Positions 60,973-64,000 of a stretch of DNA of 64,000 nucleotides are shown one piece after another. How positions within the stretch are numbered: the stretch's first letter is position 1; every line of letters begins with the position of its first letter. Source of the DNA: Bacteroidota bacterium (lineage in GTDB: Bacteria; Bacteroidota; Ignavibacteria; Ignavibacteriales; Melioribacteraceae). Under the pieces are notes generated by a model. It saw only the letters and a program-made list of their open reading frames with translations, was not told the origin of the DNA and did not search any database. The stretch is taken from positions 62,001-126,000 of the forward strand of contig JAHISP010000036.1 of assembly GCA_018818165.1 (NCBI GenBank), read 5' to 3'. Both the position numbers and the translations under genes were made by a program.

Positions 60973-61836
60973 TTATTCAAATTCTTCTATTAAATTATAA
61001 ATGTAATTCTTAACTTTCTCTAATTCGCGAGCAAATTCTGGAATTTGTAAATAAAGCAACTCTCCTTTGGAATAAAGCTCGGCAACTCGCCTGTCATTTG
61101 GAAACTTGGCAATTATTTCAATACCATTATTGTTGCAATAATCAATTACTTCATCGTTGCCAATTCCAAATCGATTAATAACAACTGCAAAATCCTTTTT
61201 CATTTCTCGCATAGTATCAACAGCAAGCTTCAAATCATGAAGTCCAAAAGGAGTTGGTTCTGTAATTAAGATTACAAAATCCACATTTTTTGTTGCTTCA
61301 ATTACTGGGCATGAAGTACCTGGAGGTGAATCAAATATTTGTATTTTTGCTGCGGATAGATTTTTATTTACATATTTATTTGTTTGCTTAATTAATGGCA
61401 CAGCTTGTTCTTCACCAATTGATAATCTGCTTTCAATCAAAGACAAATTGCCTAATTTTTTGTGAGTTAGCTCTCCCATTTTTTTAGGAATCATAGGTAG
61501 TGCATCTGTTGGACAAAGTTCGGAACAAGCGTAACAACTGTGGCAAAGTTCAGGAAGCACAGAAATAAAATCGCCAAATTGAAGAACGGCATTAAATTTA
61601 CAAGCATTTTGACAAATTCCACAACCATTGCATTTATCTTCAATCCACTCTGGAATCATTTTAAATTTATCTTCTTTATTAATTATTTCGCCACTCAAAA
61701 AGAGTCCAGAATTTGGTTCTTCAACATCTAAATCAGTTAAAACCACTTGCGTATTTTGCGAAAGATAAGAAGCTAAATTTGTGGAAAGGGTGGTTTTACC
61801 AGTTCCACCTTTTCCACTAGCTATAGCAATTTTCAT
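60973..61836 (-). CDS. MinD/Mrp-type ATPase with 2x4Fe-4S ferredoxin insertion (first copy)
   Basis: A 287-residue paralogue of the following gene. It has Walker A ASGKGGTGKTT, the A' motif LTDLDVEEPNSGLFL, and a ferredoxin insertion with CNGCGICQNAC and CHSCYACSELCP. Later motifs are FDSPPGTSCPVIEATKNV and LITEPTPFGLHDLKLAVDTM. The pair probably forms a heterodimer, as adjacent members of this family usually occur together. It follows the first NifX-like gene after a 159-base gap that contains only AT-rich sequence. The Asp/Pro-rich A' loop is the main visible difference between the two ATPases and may set different partners. Confidence 0.92.
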   Translation of the reverse strand: MKIAIASGKGGTGKTTLSTNLASYLSQNTQVVLTDLDVEEPNSGLFLSGEIINKEDKFKMIPEWIEDKCNGCGICQNACKFNAVLQFGDFISVLPELCHSCYACSELCPTDALPMIPKKMGELTHKKLGNLSLIESRLSIGEEQAVPLIKQTNKYVNKNLSAAKIQIFDSPPGTSCPVIEATKNVDFVILITEPTPFGLHDLKLAVDTMREMKKDFAVVINRFGIGNDEVIDYCNNNGIEIIAKFPNDRRVAELYSKGELLYLQIPEFARELEKVKNYIYNLIEEFE

Positions 61837-61995
61837 ATATAATTAGATTTAAGATTTATAGATATGAGACACAAGATTATTATTCTTTCTCTCAATCTTT
61901 ATTTGTTAAATAATCAGTTAATTTTTATTAATAACTCACAAAAAGGCAAAAGTATTTGAGTAGTCCAAAATCTCAAATCTTGTGTATAATTGTTT

Positions 61996-62367
61996 TTAAT
62001 GAGCGCAGTTATCGTCATGTTCATGGTCGCTACCACAACTATTATCACCAGATTCTAGTAAGTTATCCAAATGTGCGCTAACTAGTATTTTTGGTTCAAT
62101 TGAATCTGCTCCCATTATTACAGTAATTCCGTTTTGTGTAAAAATATCAATAGCGCGTTGTCCCATTCCACCAGCAATTATAAAATTTACGCCTTTCCCT
62201 GCCAAAAAACTTGGATATGCACCAGGCACATGTTCTGGTGGGTCTAGTGAATATTCCTTTGTAATTACATTGTTTTCGGTTTCTACAATTACGAAATTTT
62301 CACTGTGTCCAAAATGTGGTGACAATTTTCCACCTATTGCAGGAATTGCATAAAGTACTTTTTCCAT
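61996..62367 (-). CDS. NifX/NifB-type cofactor-binding-like protein with His/Cys tail (first copy)
   Basis: A 123-residue protein of the dinitrogenase iron-molybdenum cofactor family. The fold shows as LYAIPAIGGKLSPHFGHSEN, FVIVETENN and the loop GVNFIIAGGMGQRAIDIFTQ. The PHFGHSE segment and the EHVPGAYPSFLAGKG loop are typical of the family branch found with MinD-type ATPases. The last 13 residues, CGSDHEHDDNCAH, form a metal-binding tail that the second copy lacks. A GGAGA site precedes the ATG. It lies 57 bp after the zinc-ribbon gene in the same direction. It probably binds a metal-sulfur cofactor in the ORP-like system. Confidence 0.88.
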   Translation of the reverse strand: MEKVLYAIPAIGGKLSPHFGHSENFVIVETENNVITKEYSLDPPEHVPGAYPSFLAGKGVNFIIAGGMGQRAIDIFTQNGITVIMGADSIEPKILVSAHLDNLLESGDNSCGSDHEHDDNCAH

Positions 62368-62424
62368 TTTATTCTCCGTTTATTTCCCAAATTATGGGAT
62401 AATAGTGATTTGAATTAGTTTGAT

Positions 62425-62646
62425 TTATTTTTTTAATAATTCTTCTCTAACCATTGTATGATTACAAGCTGGGCATTTAAGTTCGGTGCATTTAATACCG
62501 CGTTGATGTGGTACTTTTTCTCCACATTTTGCACAAACACAAAAACCACCAGAGCCAAAACCACCGCCATTATTTCTACCTTGTCCACCACCTTTACCTA
62601 AACCTTTTCCAGAACCTAAGCCAGAACCTTTTACTTGATTATTCAT
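62425..62646 (-). CDS. Gly-rich zinc-ribbon protein
   Basis: A small protein of 73 residues with two parts. A Gly-rich, flexible N-terminus (GSGLGSGKGLGKGGGQGRNN) leads to a zinc ribbon with two Cys pairs (CVCAKCGEKVPHQRG, then CTELKCPACNHTM). The start is ATG 62646, because the GGAGGA ribosome site lies just upstream; a TTG at 62658 would place that site inside the gene. It follows the DUF134 gene by 12 bp and was surely cotranscribed. Similar small zinc-ribbon proteins occur beside NifX-like and DUF134 genes in anaerobes, as I recall. It may bind a metal or act as an adaptor; no function is established. Confidence 0.8.
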   Translation of the reverse strand: MNNQVKGSGLGSGKGLGKGGGQGRNNGGGFGSGGFCVCAKCGEKVPHQRGIKCTELKCPACNHTMVREELLKK

Positions 62647-62658
62647 TTTATCCTCCAA

Positions 62659-63093
62659 TTATGTTGAACAGCATTTTCCATGTCCAAATCCACCAGCAAT
62701 ATTTAGGAGATTTGTGGAATTACATTCTGGACAATTAGAAATTGATTTATCAATATTAATATTAAACATATGTCCACAACTATTGCATTTAATTATGTTC
62801 TTTCTAAAATGAATATTTCCACCATCAATATTTAATGCATTTCCATTTATGATTAATTGTGCAATTGTATTGCGAGCTTTTTCAATTAGTCTTGTAAAAG
62901 TTGAGCGTGAAATATGCATTTCGTTTGCAGCTTCATCATGCGAAAGTCCAGTATAATCAGCCAATCTGAAGGCTTCATATTCATCCAAAGACAAAGAAAC
63001 TTGTTTTAAGTAATTCATCTTTATTCCAATTGGCTTAAAGTCCGAAAATATTGGAGGTTGATGAACAATTCTTTCTTTTTTTGGCCGTGGCAT
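62659..63093 (-). CDS. DUF134 helix-turn-helix regulator with C-terminal zinc ribbon
   Basis: A 144-residue predicted DNA-binding protein (MPRPKKERIVHQPP, the typical DUF134 opening). The helix-turn-helix reads LADYTGLSHDEAANEMHISR followed by STFTRLIEKARNTIAQ. A zinc-ribbon-like part (CNSCGHMF, CPECNSTNLL) and the end GGFGHGKCCST follow. DUF134 genes typically head clusters of NifX-like proteins and ferredoxin-containing MinD ATPases, exactly as here: it is the first of six minus-strand genes. It likely regulates the operon in response to a metal or cofactor bound by its Cys cluster; this is inferred from architecture and context. Confidence 0.9.
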   Translation of the reverse strand: MPRPKKERIVHQPPIFSDFKPIGIKMNYLKQVSLSLDEYEAFRLADYTGLSHDEAANEMHISRSTFTRLIEKARNTIAQLIINGNALNIDGGNIHFRKNIIKCNSCGHMFNINIDKSISNCPECNSTNLLNIAGGFGHGKCCST

Positions 63094-63320
63094 ATTGTCC
63101 TTAAAAATTTATAGTTTAAAAGTAATGAACATATGTGCATAAGTCAAGAATTAAGAAAAAATATTAAGAGAAAATGTAATATGTAAAAAAGAAAATTGGA
63201 ATACCAAAATTCAAAAAGTTGATAAATCTTAGAAAGAAGAAGGTTTTAAAAGAGTAGAATGCAGAAAGGGGATAAATATTTAGAAACTATGAGGTAATGT
63301 ATAAGTGCAAAATTTACTAA

Positions 63321-63566
63321 TTATTCACAATCATCGAGACCAAGAAAATCTAAAAGTTTTAAATGTGTTTCGGAAGTTATTTTTACTTCGTATTTCTTGT
63401 AAATTTGAATTGTTTGCGAAATAGAATTATAATACTTTTGACAGCTTGGGCAATTATCAAGATGCTTTTTAATTGAAGTACATGTAGGTGAATTTAAGTC
63501 TTCACCAAGAGTATCACAAATGTGATTCATTACTTCTTTGCATTTTATTATGTGATCATTGTTCAT
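63321..63566 (-). CDS. Soluble zinc-finger anti-sigma factor
   Basis: An 81-residue protein with the ZAS-type zinc motif HLDNCPSC (H-x3-C-x2-C) after CKEVMNHICDTLGEDL. It has no membrane helix, so it should be cytoplasmic, unlike the more common membrane-bound anti-sigma factors. Its start overlaps the last 11 bases of the sigma-factor gene, the classic arrangement for a sigma/anti-sigma pair. Soluble ZAS proteins usually sense redox stress or metal. An extra Cys near the C-terminus (GLDDCE) might take part. The partner assignment is strong from gene order; the signal is inferred. Confidence 0.85.
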   Translation of the reverse strand: MNNDHIIKCKEVMNHICDTLGEDLNSPTCTSIKKHLDNCPSCQKYYNSISQTIQIYKKYEVKITSETHLKLLDFLGLDDCE

Positions 63567-64000
63567 AACTAAAACTTTTGTTTAATTCGTTTCTTAAAAA
63601 AGCTCGTGCTCTATGCAAACGAGATTTCACAGCAGGTACTGTGAGATTAATTGCTTTTCCTGTTTCTTCAGTCGATAATCCTTGAATATCTCGTAACATA
63701 AAAACAATTCTATAATCAGGAGGCAGCTTATCAATTGCTTTATCAAGTATTTCGCTAAGTTCACTATTTTCGGTAATTTTATCTGGAGTTATACTCCAGT
63801 CACTTATGTTTTTTTCATCAATAAGAGCATCATCATCATCTAATGATGTATAAGCATGTTTTTTATTGCTTCTCACCATCATTAAGCAGTGATTTGAAAC
63901 AACTGTATAAAGCCAAGTAGAAAGCTTCGATTTTCCACTAAATTGATTAATCGATTTTACCATGCTTAAAAATGTTTCTTGCATAGTGTGCTCAGCTTTT
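63556..64000 (-). CDS. ECF-type RNA polymerase sigma factor (start outside window)
   Basis: Extracytoplasmic-function sigma-70 factor. The frame stays open to the window edge: the codons before the ATG at 63984 read KAEHT, and with MQETF they form the conserved region 2.1 helix AExxxQETF, so the true start is off the right end. Region 2 continues LSTWLYTVVSNHCLMMVRS. A linker rich in Asp follows (LDDDDALIDEKNISDW). Region 4 (KLPPDYRIVFMLRDIQGLST, EETGKAINLTVPAVKSRLHR) is complete. The 3' end overlaps the anti-sigma gene by 11 bp. Its targets are unknown. Confidence 0.92.
   Translation of the reverse strand, partial: KAEHTMQETFLSMVKSINQFSGKSKLSTWLYTVVSNHCLMMVRSNKKHAYTSLDDDDALIDEKNISDWSITPDKITENSELSEILDKAIDKLPPDYRIVFMLRDIQGLSTEETGKAINLTVPAVKSRLHRARAFLRNELNKSFSYEQ

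Noticed and set aside
61869-61985. Inverted ACACAAGATT/AATCTTGTGT pair in the gap between cofactor genes
   Set aside because: A 10-base match across 97 bases in AT-rich DNA with no further pairing; not enough to claim an element.
59661-62367. Nitrogen-fixation genes suggested by NifX-like proteins
   Set aside because: There is no nifH, nifD, nifK, nifE, nifN or nifB, and the MinD/DUF134 context points to an ORP-like system.
1-64000. CRISPR arrays, insertion sequences, prophage or replication origin
   Set aside because: No regularly spaced repeats, transposase, integrase, phage structural gene or DnaA-box cluster was seen.

Overview
The window is strongly AT-rich bacterial DNA. It most resembles a member of the Ignavibacteria, or a near relative in the Bacteroidota/Chlorobiota superphylum. 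The grounds are C-terminal sorting domains of the NYPNPFNPST type on several exported proteins, three TonB-dependent receptors with carboxypeptidase-regulatory-like N-termini, two PorV/PorQ-type barrels, and low GC. Accessory genes (4Fe-4S MinD-type ATPases, NifX-like proteins) suggest an anaerobic or facultative life. No phage, insertion sequence or CRISPR array is visible. Both ends cut genes: a parvulin isomerase on the left and an ECF sigma factor on the right.

Layout. 1-6252: an envelope-biogenesis operon of parvulin foldases (multi-parvulin protein, foldase-like lipoprotein, SurA), a MoxR ATPase and a LysM/M23 lipoprotein. 6306-7997: PAS histidine kinase. 8297-12128: a large acidic unknown protein, Obg and a lone FecCD-type permease. 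12310-15104: tRNA(CAT), SecG, LOG protein, S21 (minus strand) and GalE. 15620-25742: a TonB receptor, a DUF4876-like lipoprotein and an outer-membrane barrel, then two large T9SS-type secreted propeller proteins. 25840-30593: a four-gene unit with a NapH-like 4Fe-4S membrane protein carrying degenerate HMA-like domains, an ABC ATPase, a permease and a DUF4857-like protein. 30911-38413 and 41590-49279: two parallel modules (TonB receptor, large exported protein with a PNPY-type C-terminus, PorV-like barrel; the second also has an IPT/TIG lipoprotein). They flank a GHL10-type glycosidase whose start appears to be ATT.

49473-53948: carbamoyltransferase, SxtJ-like protein, a 52-residue DUF5989/SxtK-like protein and a convergent SGNH hydrolase, the same gene set as the tailoring segment sxtI-J-K-L of cyanobacterial saxitoxin clusters but with no toxin core genes. 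54046-59092: divergent phosphodiester glycosidase and an AMP-ligase/ACP/acyltransferase fusion, separated by a strong palindrome. 59661-63093 (minus): DUF134 regulator, zinc ribbon, two NifX-like proteins and two ferredoxin-containing MinD-type ATPases, resembling the ORP (orange protein) system of Desulfovibrio. 63321-64000 (minus): ECF sigma factor and a soluble zinc anti-sigma factor.

The best candidates for undescribed biology are the duplicated receptor/PNPY-protein/PorV modules, the HMA-tailed 4Fe-4S/ABC unit, and the ORP-like cluster. Functions are inferred from reading the sequence and from family knowledge; no database search was possible.
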